64,000 bases of DNA from Actinocatenispora sera. GTDB lineage: Bacteria; Actinomycetota; Actinomycetes; Mycobacteriales; Micromonosporaceae. Of this stretch, positions 1 through 9,007 are shown in pieces. Within the stretch, counting starts at the first letter, position 1. The number at the start of each line of letters is the position of its first letter. The translations under genes and the position numbers were made by a program. The notes below the pieces were generated by a model that did not search any database, was not told the DNA's origin, and saw only the letters and a program-made list of their open reading frames with translations. Location of the stretch: NCBI RefSeq assembly GCF_018324685.1, contig NZ_AP023354.1:3038001-3102000 (forward strand), given 5' to 3'.

Positions 1-975
1 GAGCGCGGTGGCGGGGGAGGGCTCGACCCGGTCGAGCATCTGGTAGAGGGCGAGGATCTGCGGCCAGTCGGTGCCGGCGGCGTCCGGCGCCTCGTCGTGC
101 ACCGCGGCGATGGCGGCGCGCAGCTGGAAGGCACCGACGTACCCGTGCGGCAGAGTGCGTTCCAGCAGCGCGACGCCCTCGTCGATCAGTGCGCGCTGCC
201 ACTGGCCGCGATCCTGCGCGTCCAGCGGTACCAGGTCGCCGTGCTGGTCCAGCCGGGCCGGGCTGCGGGCGTGGGTGAGCAGCAGCAGCGCGAGCAGGCC
301 GGCGTTCTCCGGGTCGGCGGGGGCGCGGCGGACCAGCGTGCGGGCCAGCCGCACCGCGGTCTCGGCAAGCAGCGGGTCGGTGGCCTGCGGCCCGTCGGCC
401 GCCAGGTGCGCCCGGGTGTACAGCAGCGAGATGGCGTGCCGGACCGCGAGCATCCGGACCGGCAGCTCGGTGGTCGCGGCGGGCACGAACCGGGCGCCGG
501 CCCGTTTCAGCGTCGCCTTCGCCCGGCTGATGCGCTGCGCCACCGTCGACTCCGGTACGAACAGCCCGGCGGCGATCTCGGCGGTGGTGAGGCCGGCGAC
601 GGCGCGCAGCATCAGGGCCAGCTGCGAGGTGGGCGTCAGCGCCGGATGCGCGCACAGCACGAACAGGTCGAGCATGTCGTCGCCGGCGGCCGGTGCCTCG
701 GCGGCGGCGCCGTCGAGGCGGGCCGCCTTCTCCTCGCGCGCGCGGCGGGCGGCGTCGGAGCGCAGCTGGTCGACCAGCCGCCGGGACGCCACCCGCAGCA
801 GCCAGCCGGCCGGATTGTCCGGTACCCCGTCGCGCGGCCACTGCTCGGCGGCGGCGACGAGCGCCAGCTGTACCGCGTCCTCGCAGTCGGCGAAGTTGCC
901 GTACCGCCGGGACAGCGCGGCGAGCACGTGCGGCGCCTCCCGCCGCCACACGTCCTCGTACCGCGCCTCGCCCAC
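1..975 (-). CDS. ECF sigma factor, ECF42 type (3' end outside window)
   Basis: RNA polymerase sigma factor that would redirect transcription. The N-terminal ~100 residues carry sigma region 2 (RYGNFADCEDAVQLAL, then a segment rich in W, P and D before GWLLRVASRRLVDQLR), followed by region 4 and the long C-terminal extension of ECF42 proteins; the visible end reads LALYQMLDRVEPSPATAL, the conserved run before the family's NRAVAV motif. The gene is cut by the window edge, so roughly 80-90 residues are missing. The start is a GTG at 975, five bases after the stop of the upstream DGPF gene. ECF42 genes are typically paired with DGPF/YCII-like genes and have no classical anti-sigma factor, which fits here. 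The trigger cannot be read from sequence. Confidence 0.9.
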   Translation of the reverse strand, partial: MGEARYEDVWRREAPHVLAALSRRYGNFADCEDAVQLALVAAAEQWPRDGVPDNPAGWLLRVASRRLVDQLRSDAARRAREEKAARLDGAAAEAPAAGDDMLDLFVLCAHPALTPTSQLALMLRAVAGLTTAEIAAGLFVPESTVAQRISRAKATLKRAGARFVPAATTELPVRMLAVRHAISLLYTRAHLAADGPQATDPLLAETAVRLARTLVRRAPADPENAGLLALLLLTHARSPARLDQHGDLVPLDAQDRGQWQRALIDEGVALLERTLPHGYVGAFQLRAAIAAVHDEAPDAAGTDWPQILALYQMLDRVEPSPATAL

Positions 976-980
976 CGCGC

Positions 981-1370
981 TCAGTCCTCGGACCCGCCGC
1001 TCATGACCGGCCGCAGCTCGACCGTCTCGCCCGGGCCGGCGAACAGCTCGGCGATCTGCTCGGCGCGCTGCTGGCTTTCCACGTCGACCAGGAAGAACCC
1101 GGCGAAGTGTTCCTTGCCCTCCGCGTACGGCCCGTCGGAGACGACCCGGTCGCCGTCGCGCCAGCGAAACAGCCGGGACGTGGACGGCGCGCCGAGCGCC
1201 TCGGCGTGTACGAGCTCGCCCCGCTCCATCACCTGGGCGAATCCGTCCTCGAAGTCGGAGTTGAGCCGCCGGCGCACGCTCTCGGGCAGCGCCTGATGCT
1301 CGGGCAGGTAGTCCGAGGTGGGGTGGCCCCAGGGCTGCGGGTTGGAATGGATCAGGATGACGTACTTCAC
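981..1370 (-). CDS. DGPF/YCII-related protein, partner of ECF42 sigma factor
   Basis: Protein of 129 residues with the YCII-related (DGPF) fold: it starts VKYVILIHSN and has the family signature VSDGPYAEGKEHFAGFFLV at about residues 77-95. GTG start with GAGGAG six bases upstream. It ends five bases before the sigma gene, so the two are co-transcribed. The role of DGPF proteins is unsettled; the recurrent linkage with ECF42 suggests a place in the same signalling module or being a target. An enzymatic role is possible because YciI-type proteins can act as dehydrochlorinases, but nothing here shows that. Confidence 0.9.
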   Translation of the reverse strand: MKYVILIHSNPQPWGHPTSDYLPEHQALPESVRRRLNSDFEDGFAQVMERGELVHAEALGAPSTSRLFRWRDGDRVVSDGPYAEGKEHFAGFFLVDVESQQRAEQIAELFAGPGETVELRPVMSGGSED

Positions 1371-1535
1371 GGGTGCTCCTCGATGTCGTTGGATCGGGCC
1401 GGAGGCGCATCGCCTCCACCCTCGTGTCGGGGCCGGGCACCGGATCCTCGACACGGTCCGGTCCAACGATCGCCGATCTCGAAAATACCTGAGCCGCGAT
1501 GTCGAGGGCGGCGACCGCAGCTTCGACCTACGGGT

Positions 1536-2057
1536 ATGACACAGCATCCAAGCCAGCCCGACCCGGTCACCACCGAACTGCTCGGCTGGATCCAGCAGGC
1601 CACCGACCGCATCTGCCGTTCCACCGACGGGCTGACCGAGGCGCAGGTACGCACCCCGGCCGCGCGGTCCGGCTGGAGCATCGCCGGCCTGGTCGGGCAC
1701 GTACACGACTCGACCTGGTTCTGGCTGCACCACGTCATCGCCGGCAACCCGATGCAGTTCGGCGAGGACGACGGGTGGGACAACGATCCGGCCCTGCCGT
1801 TCCCGGAGCTGGTGGCCCGGCTGCGCGACGACACGGCGCGCGGCTGCGCCGCGGTGGCCGCGCTGGCCAGTACCGACGCGCCCGGCTGGTGGCCGGAGGG
1901 GGCCTGGGGCGGCTACCGCCAGGACACCGTGCTCGGGGTGCTGGTGCACCTGCTCAACGACAACGCCGCCCACACTGGGCATCTCGATCTTGCCCGCGAG
2001 GCCATCGACGGCGGTGTGTGGGACTACGGCATCGACGGCGTCCGCCTGCCGGACTGA
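1536..2057 (+). CDS. DinB-like/DUF664-type protein
   Basis: Protein of 173 residues with a four-helix DinB/MDMPI-like layout. Potential metal ligands are a His in GLVGHVHDSTWFWLHH (residues about 56-71) and a second His pair in LLNDNAAHTGHLDLAREAI near residues 145-160, the positions used in thiol-dependent DinB enzymes. The C-terminal part (YGIDGVRLPD) is typical of DUF664 proteins. Related actinobacterial proteins are often mycothiol-dependent transferases, but the substrate here is unknown. It is divergent from the ECF42/DGPF pair, so the 165-base gap between them may be shared regulatory DNA. Confidence 0.75.
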   Translation: MTQHPSQPDPVTTELLGWIQQATDRICRSTDGLTEAQVRTPAARSGWSIAGLVGHVHDSTWFWLHHVIAGNPMQFGEDDGWDNDPALPFPELVARLRDDTARGCAAVAALASTDAPGWWPEGAWGGYRQDTVLGVLVHLLNDNAAHTGHLDLAREAIDGGVWDYGIDGVRLPD

Positions 2058-2283
2058 CCCCTCCGGCGACCGGCGCCGGGAAACGGAGGTGCCGGGGCGG
2101 GCACGGTCGGCTATCGTGCCCGCCATGTCGAGTCCCGAGTCGGACCGGGTGGGGGTTGTCGGTCCCGCCGTCAGCCCCCTGACCCGCTGAACTCACGGTC
2201 CGGCCGTCCGGCCGAGCGCCGGTGGGTGTTGACCGCGGTGAACGAGATGGCGTTCTCGTCCCTGCGCACCCCGGAGCCACTCG

Positions 2284-3474
2284 ATGCCCGTCCCGCTGTA
2301 CCTGCTTGCCCTGGCGGTCTTCGCCATGGGCACCTCGGAGTTCATGCTCGCCGGCCTGCTGCCGGACATCGCCGCGGACCTCGGCGTCACCGCCGCGACC
2401 GCCGGCGTCCTCACGTCGGCGTTCGCGGTCGGCATGGTCGTCGGCGCGCCGCTGGTGGCGGCGCTGGCCCGGCGCTGGCCGTCGCGGTCGACCCTGCTTT
2501 GCTTCGTCCTCGTGTTCTCGGCGGCGCACGCCGTGGGCGCCGCCACGTCGAGCTTCCCGGTCCTGTGCGCGACCCGGGTGGTTGCGGCGCTCGCCAACGC
2601 CGGGTTCCTCGCCGTCGCGCTGCGGACCGCCACCACGCTGGTACCTGCCGGCCGGACGGGACGTGCCCTCGCCGTGCTGCTGTCGGGTACCACGGTGGCC
2701 ACGATCGCCGGAGTCCCCGGGGGATCGGTGCTCGGCGCCGTGCTCGGCTGGCGGGCCACGTTCTGGGCGGTCGCCGCGATCTGCCTGCCCGCGGGGGTCG
2801 GCATCCTCACCGGAATCCCGGCACACCGCGGGCGGCAGAGCCTCGCCGGCGGACCGCCACTGCGCGCCGAACTCGGCCAGCTGACCGGTCCGCGGCTGCT
2901 GCTGGCCATGTTGCTGGGCGCGCTGGTGAACGCGGCCACCTTCGCCAGCTTCACCTACCTCGCCCCGGTCGTGACCGGTACGGCCGGGCTCGGCGAGCTG
3001 TGGATCTCCGTCGCGCTGGTGCTGTTCGGTGCCGGTTCGTTCGTGGGTGTCACCGTCGCCGGGCGGCTGTCCGACCGGCATCCCGGGCTGATCGTGGCGG
3101 CCGGTGGCCCGCTGCTGCTCGTCGGCTGGCCGGGCCTGGCCGTCCTGGCCGATCGGCCGGTCGCGCTGCTCACCCTCGTGTTCGTGCAGGGTGCGCTGTC
3201 GTTCGCGCTGGGCAGCACGCTGATCACCCGCGTGCTCTACCAGGCGGCCGGCGCCCCCACCATGGCCGGCTCGTACGCGACCGCGGCGCTCAACGTGGGT
3301 GCCGCCGCCGGACCGCTCGTCGCCGGGGCGACGTTCGGCGCAGCCGGGGAACGGGGGCCGCTGTGGGCAAGCGGGCTGCTCGTCGCCGCCGCGCTGCTGC
3401 TCGCGCTCCCCGCGCGCGAGGTGCTCGCGACCGATCGCGGCAGCGTGGCGCCGGGCCGCGGCGAGGGCCGGTGA
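2284..3474 (+). CDS. MFS drug exporter, Cmx/CmlR chloramphenicol-efflux type
   Basis: Twelve-helix DHA1-family exporter of 396 residues. The N-terminus MPVPLYLLALAVFAMGTSEF, followed by a LLPDIAADLGV segment, is nearly the hallmark of actinobacterial Cmx/CmlR chloramphenicol exporters; the motif-A loop (ALARRWPSRS) and the motif-C-like GVPGGSVLGAVLGWRATFW in helix 5 are present. It probably expels chloramphenicol or a related compound by proton antiport. GGAG lies about seven bases before the ATG. No regulator adjoins it. The substrate is inferred from family only. Confidence 0.85.
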   Translation: MPVPLYLLALAVFAMGTSEFMLAGLLPDIAADLGVTAATAGVLTSAFAVGMVVGAPLVAALARRWPSRSTLLCFVLVFSAAHAVGAATSSFPVLCATRVVAALANAGFLAVALRTATTLVPAGRTGRALAVLLSGTTVATIAGVPGGSVLGAVLGWRATFWAVAAICLPAGVGILTGIPAHRGRQSLAGGPPLRAELGQLTGPRLLLAMLLGALVNAATFASFTYLAPVVTGTAGLGELWISVALVLFGAGSFVGVTVAGRLSDRHPGLIVAAGGPLLLVGWPGLAVLADRPVALLTLVFVQGALSFALGSTLITRVLYQAAGAPTMAGSYATAALNVGAAAGPLVAGATFGAAGERGPLWASGLLVAAALLLALPAREVLATDRGSVAPGRGEGR

Positions 3475-3565
3475 CACGGCGTCGGGCACGGCAGTCGCCG
3501 GCGAGTCGACCGGCGGGTGCCGCCGTCGTGGTCTCGCCGGCGTCGGCCGGGCGCGGCAGCGGGTG

Positions 3566-4644
3566 TCAGCGGCGCATGGCGAGCATCGGGCACTCGAACG
3601 GGTCCCGCGCCGCGAGGCCGACCTGGTTGAGGTAGCCGATCACGATCGCGTACGAGCGCGGCAGCGAGGTCTCGGTGTAGGGGATGTCCCGGCTTTCGCA
3701 GTACTCGCGCACGATGGCGCGGGCGCGCGCCAGGTAGGGGCGCGGCATGCTGGGGAACAGGTGGTGCTCGATCTGGTAGTTCAGCCCGCCCATCAGCGCG
3801 CTCGCCCAGAAGCGTCCGCGGATGTTGCGCGAGGTTCGTACCTGTTTGGTGAAGAAGTCGAGTTTCTCGTTCGCGCCGACCACCGGCATGCCCTTGTGGT
3901 TGGGTGCGAACGACGCGCCCATGTAGACGCCGAAGACCGCCAGCTGCACACCGCAGAATGCGGCGGCCACCCCCGGGACAGGAACACGAAGGCCGGGACG
4001 ATGATCAGCGCCAGGTGCGCGGCGATCAGTCCGATCTCGGTCCACCGGCCGGTGATCTTGCCGCGGCCGAACAGGAACCGGATGGAACTGACGTGCAGGT
4101 TGACGCCTTCCAGGGTCAGCAGCGGAAAGAACGCGTACCCCTGGCGCCGGTTCATCATGGCCAGGAACCCGCGCTGGGCGGCGGCGTCCTCGGCCCGGAA
4201 CGACACGACCCCCGGAGCGATGTCGGGGTCCTTGCCGACCCGGTTGGGATTCCCGTGGTGCCGGGTGTGCTTGCCCATCCACCACGAGTAGCTGATACCG
4301 ACCAGAAGCGTGCCCAACAGCCGCCCGACGCGGTCGTTGGCCGGCCCGGAGGCGAAGATCTGGCGATGGGACGCCTCGTGCGCCAGGAACGCGAACTGGG
4401 TGCAGGCGACACCGAACACGCCGGCGATCAGCAGCTGCCACCACGAGTCGCCCAGCAGGGCGAAGCCGACACAGGCGCCGGCGACCGCCAGGCACAGCAC
4501 CGCGAACACCAGCGCGTAGAACCATCGGGCGCGTCGAAGCAGTCCCAGCTCCCGCACCACCCGCGCGACCGCCTGATAGGAGCCGGTGAACTCGGCTGCT
4601 CGTCCCGCACGGTCCTGCGCCGTACCTGTACCTGACGTGGAAAT
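3566..4644 (-). pseudogene. Fatty acid desaturase, frameshifted
   Basis: Membrane acyl-lipid/acyl-CoA desaturase broken into two frames. The upstream frame (4644 to about 3975) holds the first two histidine boxes, HEASHRQ and HTRHHGNPN, and two hydrophobic hairpins; the downstream frame (about 3975 to 3566) holds ASFAPNHKGMPVVG, the third box NYQIEHHLFPSMPR and the C-terminus. The break sits at the run CCCCCGGG (3970-3977): one extra base would restore VFLSPGVAAAFCG, the expected junction. There is no ATG or GTG in frame at the expected N-terminus; the only codon well placed after AGGGAG is an ATT at 4644. Either a recently inactivated gene or a homopolymer sequencing error; the ATT start makes decay somewhat more likely. 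All active-site histidines remain. Confidence 0.8.
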
Positions 4645-4713
4645 AGCCGCTCCCTGGTTGTGTCGGGGCCGGCACCGGACCGTGGGCCGGCGGCGCCCGT
4701 GGGCAGATAGCAT

Positions 4714-4746
4714 GAAAGGGACGTCCGCCGAACGGACGCCCCTTTC
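4714..4746 (-). terminator. Hairpin terminator after the cold shock gene
   Basis: Arms GAAAGGG (4714-4720) with CCCTTTC (4740-4746) and CGTCCG (4722-4727) with CGGACG (4733-4738), one mismatch between them and loop CCGAA. It lies nine bases past the csp stop. There is no long U tract, as is usual in actinobacteria. It should separate csp from the desaturase remnant. Confidence 0.8.
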
Positions 4747-4754
4747 GCCATGAA

Positions 4755-4958
4755 TCAGACGACCGATACTCGCACGGCCTGCGGGCCGCGGTTGCCGGGC
4801 TCGACCTCGAACTCGACCCGGGCCGCCTCGTCCAGGCTGCGGTAACCGGAGCCCTGGATGGCGGAGAAATGAACGAACAGGTCCTCGCCGCCGTCGTCCG
4901 GGCTGATGAACCCGAAACCCTTGTCGGCATTGAACCACTTGACGGTGCCCTGAGGCAT
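4755..4958 (-). CDS. Cold shock protein, CspA family
   Basis: Single cold-shock domain of 67 residues, the usual family length. RNP1 is KGFGFIS and RNP2 is LFVHFS; the start [10 protein letters not shown] is canonical. It binds single-stranded nucleic acid and acts as an RNA chaperone. The ATG is preceded by GAGGGAG. The upstream DNA is distinctly richer in A and T than the neighbourhood, as often seen for csp leaders, and a hairpin terminator follows. The C-terminus ([13 protein letters not shown]) matches actinobacterial CspA/SCO-type proteins; whether it is cold-inducible or constitutive cannot be told. Confidence 0.96.
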   Translation of the reverse strand: MPQGTVKWFNADKGFGFISPDDGGEDLFVHFSAIQGSGYRSLDEAARVEFEVEPGNRGPQAVRVSVV

Positions 4959-5030
4959 GTGTCTCCCTCGATATTGCCGTACGGCGCAGCACTGGTACAT
5001 ACGCCGACCAACGCACACGGCTCACGAAGA

Positions 5031-5061
5031 ATTCGAGAAAAGAAACCGCGCCCGCTGTCAA
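5031..5061 (-). promoter_or_regulatory. Possible csp promoter
   Basis: On the minus strand a perfect -35 TTGACA (5061-5056) is followed after 19 bases by TCGAAT (5036-5031), a 4/6 match to -10. The predicted transcript would have a leader of about 65 bases before the csp ATG. The spacing is two bases longer than ideal. Confidence 0.45.
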
Positions 5062-5308
5062 TTCTTGCGAGCGCCCTCAAGAAAACGACCACAAAAACCG
5101 TGGAACTCCGTCGAGTACAGCACGCGCGGGCGGGACCGTCAACCCGACGTGCCGATGACACCAGACACGCGCCCGGCGGGCGCAGCGCCGCCCGCGTCCG
5201 GCGTCACCCCAGGTCGGGGCGGCGCTGGCCGAGCCCGCAGTCCGGGGAGTCTGGGCCGGCCTGGCAGTCCGGACCCGCGGTCCAGGCCGGCCGCGACGGC
5301 GCGGCGGG
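5062..5308. other. Intergenic region between csp and prolyl oligopeptidase
   Basis: No convincing gene. A GC hairpin with arms GCGGGCG (5176-5182) and CGCCCGC (5189-5195) could end transcription of the leftward prolyl oligopeptidase gene, but has no T tract. The rest is GC-rich sequence without recognisable motifs. Confidence 0.4.
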
Positions 5309-7360
5309 TCAGCGCGGCGGGCGGTACTCGACGGCGAGCCGGTCGAGCAGGAACGCGTAGTAGTCGGCGACCAGGTCCACCTTCTGCTCGACCGACTGCC
5401 CCACCCCGTGCCCACCCGACTCCATCCGCAGCAGTACCGGCTCGCCGGAGCCGGTGGCCGCCTGCAACCGGGCAGCCATCTTCTTCGGATGCCAAGCGTC
5501 CACCCGCGGGTCGAACTCGCCCCCGGTCAGCAGCACCGCTGGGTAGCGCGCCCCGTCCCGCACGTTGTGGTACGGCGAGTAGCCGCGCAGCACGGCGAAC
5601 AGCTCCGGGTCGGCCACACTGCCGAACTCGGTCACGTTGTACCGGCCGTTCGCCGTCGTCTCGACCCGCAGCATGTCCATCACCGGTACCGCCGCCACCA
5701 CGGCCCGGGCCAGGTCGGGGCGTTGGGTCAGCACCGCGCCCATCAGCAGCCCGCCGTTGGAGCCGCCCATGATCGCCAGTCGCTGCCGGCCGGTGATGCC
5801 GGTCGCGACCAGGTGGTCGGCGCAGGCGATGAAGTCGTCGAAGCAGTTCTGCTTGTGCGCGAGCCGCCCCTGCCGGTGCCACCGCTCGCCGTACTCGCCG
5901 CCGCCGCGCAGGTTCGCGACCACGTACGACCCACCCTGCTCCAGCCAGGCCAGCACCTCCGGCCGGAACGTCGGGGTCAGCGAGATGGCGTACCCGCCGT
6001 AGCCGGTCAGCAGCGCCGGCCGGGAGCCGTCCCGCGGCGCGTCGGGTGCGGCGAGCACCGTCATCGGCACCCGGGTGCCGTCGGCGGAGGTGGCGAACTC
6101 GCGGGTCACCTGGTATCCGGTCAGCTCGACGGCGCCGGTGGTGCCCAGCGCCGTACGGGCCGGCGTGTCGCCGTCGCGGCAGGCCCACCACTGCGCCGGC
6201 CGGGTGAACGACTCCACCGCCCACACCGCCGTTCCGCCGGAGGCGGCCAGCTCCGAGACGGTGCTGATCGGCGGGATCTCGACCGGCGGCAGCTCGGCGC
6301 CGTCCAGACCGAAGCGGCGCAGACCACACGGCCCGCCGTCGATGTCGGCGACCCACAGGGTGCGATCGGTGGCCGCCAGTTCGGTCAGCGCCCGCGATCC
6401 GGCCGGTACCACGGTGGTGGCGTCGGCGACCGTGGCGCCGGCGGTCATCCGCAGCCGCAACACCGAGCCGTATTCGGAGTCGGCGTGCGAGAGCAGGTAC
6501 AGCGAGTCCCCGGCGAAGGTGGCCTCGACGCAGCGGTCCTCGATCCCGGCCACCCGCCACCAGGCCGCGTCGGCGTCGGACTGCGAGCGGGCGAACAGCT
6601 CCCACTCGCCGCCGTCGCCCCGCTGCGCCCGGTCCAGCACGAAGCGCCCGTCGCCGGAGGCGGACAGCAGGTTCTCGACGATGGCCGGATCGGCGAACCC
6701 GTCCAACCGTTCCCGGACATCCGCGCTCGACCCGAGCCGGTGAAACCACACCTGCTGGTGGAAGCCCGCGGCGTCGGCCCGCCCGTACCAGAAGCCCGCC
6801 CCGTCGTGCCGCCACGCCACCGACGGGACCGCTGCGGCCGGGTTCGCGTGCGCGATCGGCTCGTCGACCACCGCACCGGCCGCCACCTCGTACACGAACA
6901 GGGTGCCGTCCTCGCTGCCGTGCTCGGACAGCGACACGACCACCCGGGAACCGTCCGGCGACGGGACGAAGAAGTCGATCGTGGTCTGTCCGGAGCCGTC
7001 CAGCGCCTGCGGATCGACCACGACCCGTTCGACCGCGTCGTCATCCAGCCCGGACCGGGTGACGAGCATCGGTTGCTGCCGGTTCGGCTCCTGCTTCAGC
7101 GCGAACCAGGTGTCGCCCGCGCCATGCAACTCGCGGTACGAGGTGGTGTGCGCCGACAGCAGCTGCGCGAGCCGGGCGCGCAGCGCGGCCCGGTCGGGCA
7201 ACGCATCCAGGTACTCGCGCGTGCGACGCTGTTGCGCCGCGGTCCAGTCCACCGTCGCCGCCGCGGCGGCGTCTTCCAGCCAGCGGTAGTCCTCGGTGAC
7301 CTCGACGCCGTGCCAGCTGCTGGTCTCCGGGATCCGTGGAGTGTCGATCGGTGCGGCCAT
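5309..7360 (-). CDS. Prolyl oligopeptidase, family S9A
   Basis: Serine peptidase of 683 residues that cuts short peptides after proline. The N-terminal part ([20 protein letters not shown], then [10 protein letters not shown]) is the S9A start; residues about 70-400 form the seven-bladed propeller that gates access; the C-terminal alpha/beta hydrolase has the nucleophile S534 in GGSNGG, D617 in GGEFDPRVD and H651 in SGGHG. Length matches bacterial POPs. No signal peptide, so cytosolic. The ATG at 7360 was chosen because homology begins there, although the frame stays open upstream. Single gene between convergent and divergent neighbours. Confidence 0.93.
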   Translation of the reverse strand: MAAPIDTPRIPETSSWHGVEVTEDYRWLEDAAAAATVDWTAAQQRRTREYLDALPDRAALRARLAQLLSAHTTSYRELHGAGDTWFALKQEPNRQQPMLVTRSGLDDDAVERVVVDPQALDGSGQTTIDFFVPSPDGSRVVVSLSEHGSEDGTLFVYEVAAGAVVDEPIAHANPAAAVPSVAWRHDGAGFWYGRADAAGFHQQVWFHRLGSSADVRERLDGFADPAIVENLLSASGDGRFVLDRAQRGDGGEWELFARSQSDADAAWWRVAGIEDRCVEATFAGDSLYLLSHADSEYGSVLRLRMTAGATVADATTVVPAGSRALTELAATDRTLWVADIDGGPCGLRRFGLDGAELPPVEIPPISTVSELAASGGTAVWAVESFTRPAQWWACRDGDTPARTALGTTGAVELTGYQVTREFATSADGTRVPMTVLAAPDAPRDGSRPALLTGYGGYAISLTPTFRPEVLAWLEQGGSYVVANLRGGGEYGERWHRQGRLAHKQNCFDDFIACADHLVATGITGRQRLAIMGGSNGGLLMGAVLTQRPDLARAVVAAVPVMDMLRVETTANGRYNVTEFGSVADPELFAVLRGYSPYHNVRDGARYPAVLLTGGEFDPRVDAWHPKKMAARLQAATGSGEPVLLRMESGGHGVGQSVEQKVDLVADYYAFLLDRLAVEYRPPR

Positions 7361-7653
7361 CCGCCGAGCCAACCACACCCGACCCGCCGCGTACCACCCA
7401 CACCACCGGTACTCGATCGCCGGACGGCGACCCTCCGACCCTCCGCATCGGCCCCCGCGGGCGGCACGGCATCCGGCCCGCGTGCACCCGGTCGTCGTGC
7501 CCAGCATCCGCGCCCCGGCGAGGACCGCCGCACCCTGCCATAATGCCGACCGGGCCCTCGCGCCGATGCGCCGGAACGCGCGGGCCACCGCGGTCCCGCG
7601 ACCGGTACGGGTGCGGCGGTGGCGACGACCCGCGGCGGTGGACGGAGGCGGCG

Positions 7654-8910
7654 ATGTTCGGCGGCAGACTGCGCATGACCCGGGGACGCGTGGTGATCGT
7701 CGTCGCGGTCGTGGTGGCGTTGCTCGGCAGCGGACTGGGTGCCTGGTGGCTCGCCACCGACCACTACGGCGAGCAGGTGTCCGGACCGTACGGCAGCTAT
7801 CCCGGCACCGCCGGCACCGGCGCGGAACTGGGCCGGTTCACCGGGCCGGTCGGGCTGCTGGACGGGTTGGCCATCGTCGGCGCCGGCAACCGGGTCCGGT
7901 CCGGCAGCGGCACCCGTACCGTCGCGAACGCGATCGCCGCGGTCGATCTGCACACCGGATCGCTGTACTGGAGCTACCGGCGCTCCGGGCATGGCGTCGC
8001 GGCCCACACGGTGACCAGGTCGGGCACCTACGTGCTGTGGAAGGACGGATTGCTGGTGCGGCTCGACAGCAGGACCGCGCAGCCGAGCTGGCACCGGCAG
8101 CTCGACCCGCAGCGCTCGCCGCGGCTGGCGCAGACGGCCACCGGGATGCTGCTGGTCGAGTCCGCGCGAGCGCTGGTGGCCGTCTCGCCGTCGGACGGCA
8201 CGGTGCGCTGGCAGGTACATCCCGCCACCGGTTGCGTGTTCGCGACCAGGTGGGCGGCGCCGACGGCCCGGATCGTCGCCATCGGCACGGGTTCCGACGG
8301 CCCCGGTCACTGCCACGACCAGGTCGCCGGGTACCGGTTGAGCTCCGGCCGGGTCGCCTGGCGGCACGACGTCGACGGCCTGGCCGACTGGCTGCTCCCG
8401 GTCGACGACGACACCGTGGTCGACCTGGACGCCGCGGTGTGGGCGGCCGACTCCGGCCGGCGGCTGCGCACGCTGCGCCACTGGCGCGACGGCAGCGCCG
8501 GCGGCGGGTTGCTGTTCGCCAGCGACCGGCACGGGGTCTACGCCACCGACCCACGCACCGACCGGCGGCTGTGGGGGCGTCCGGTACCGGCGGGCGAGGA
8601 CGTCACCGGGCTGCCGACCTACCTGGACCGCGACCACGTCTGCGTGGTGCTGCGGTCCACCCCGGCACACGGTGCAGCCCGGCTGCGGCTGAGCTGCTAC
8701 GCACCGCGGAACGGGGAGCCGGCGGGCGGCGCCGACGTGCCGGTGGTGGCCCCGGCGTACCTGCCGGCCGGCGACCGCGCGACCTTCCGCCGGTCGCCGA
8801 CCGCGAGCATCACCGCGGCGAGCGGCGGCACCATCGCGGTCACCGAGACCGACGCGTACCTGACCGGCCTGGGTACCGCGCCGCCCACCGTCGTCCTGCG
8901 CCAACCCTGA
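7654..8910 (+). CDS. Membrane-anchored PQQ-like beta-propeller protein
   Basis: Protein of 418 residues. One hydrophobic helix (about 11-31, VVIVVAVVVALLGSGLGAWWL) anchors it; the rest faces outside. The body has repeated propeller-blade patterns such as IAAVDLHTGSLYWSYR, LVAVSPSDGTVRWQV, VAGYRLSSGRVAWRHD and VYATDPRTDRRLW, typical of PQQ/YVTN-like repeats. No quinoprotein dehydrogenase residues are evident, so I read it as a binding or scaffold domain, not an enzyme. GGAGG sits six bases before the ATG. Function unknown. Confidence 0.75.
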   Translation: MFGGRLRMTRGRVVIVVAVVVALLGSGLGAWWLATDHYGEQVSGPYGSYPGTAGTGAELGRFTGPVGLLDGLAIVGAGNRVRSGSGTRTVANAIAAVDLHTGSLYWSYRRSGHGVAAHTVTRSGTYVLWKDGLLVRLDSRTAQPSWHRQLDPQRSPRLAQTATGMLLVESARALVAVSPSDGTVRWQVHPATGCVFATRWAAPTARIVAIGTGSDGPGHCHDQVAGYRLSSGRVAWRHDVDGLADWLLPVDDDTVVDLDAAVWAADSGRRLRTLRHWRDGSAGGGLLFASDRHGVYATDPRTDRRLWGRPVPAGEDVTGLPTYLDRDHVCVVLRSTPAHGAARLRLSCYAPRNGEPAGGADVPVVAPAYLPAGDRATFRRSPTASITAASGGTIAVTETDAYLTGLGTAPPTVVLRQP

Positions 8911-9007
8911 CAGGGCGTGCGGGGCGCGGCGACGCCGGAACGCGGTGGTGCGACGGCCGTCCACCAGGTCCGAGCCGACCTGCCGCGTCGCGGCGCGCGG
9001 CGTCCGG

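Noticed and set aside
2229-2283. Possible leader peptide and attenuator before the chloramphenicol-type exporter
   Set aside because: Chloramphenicol resistance genes can have leaders, but the frame starting at 2247 does not stop before the exporter start and no stem masking the ribosome binding site is visible.
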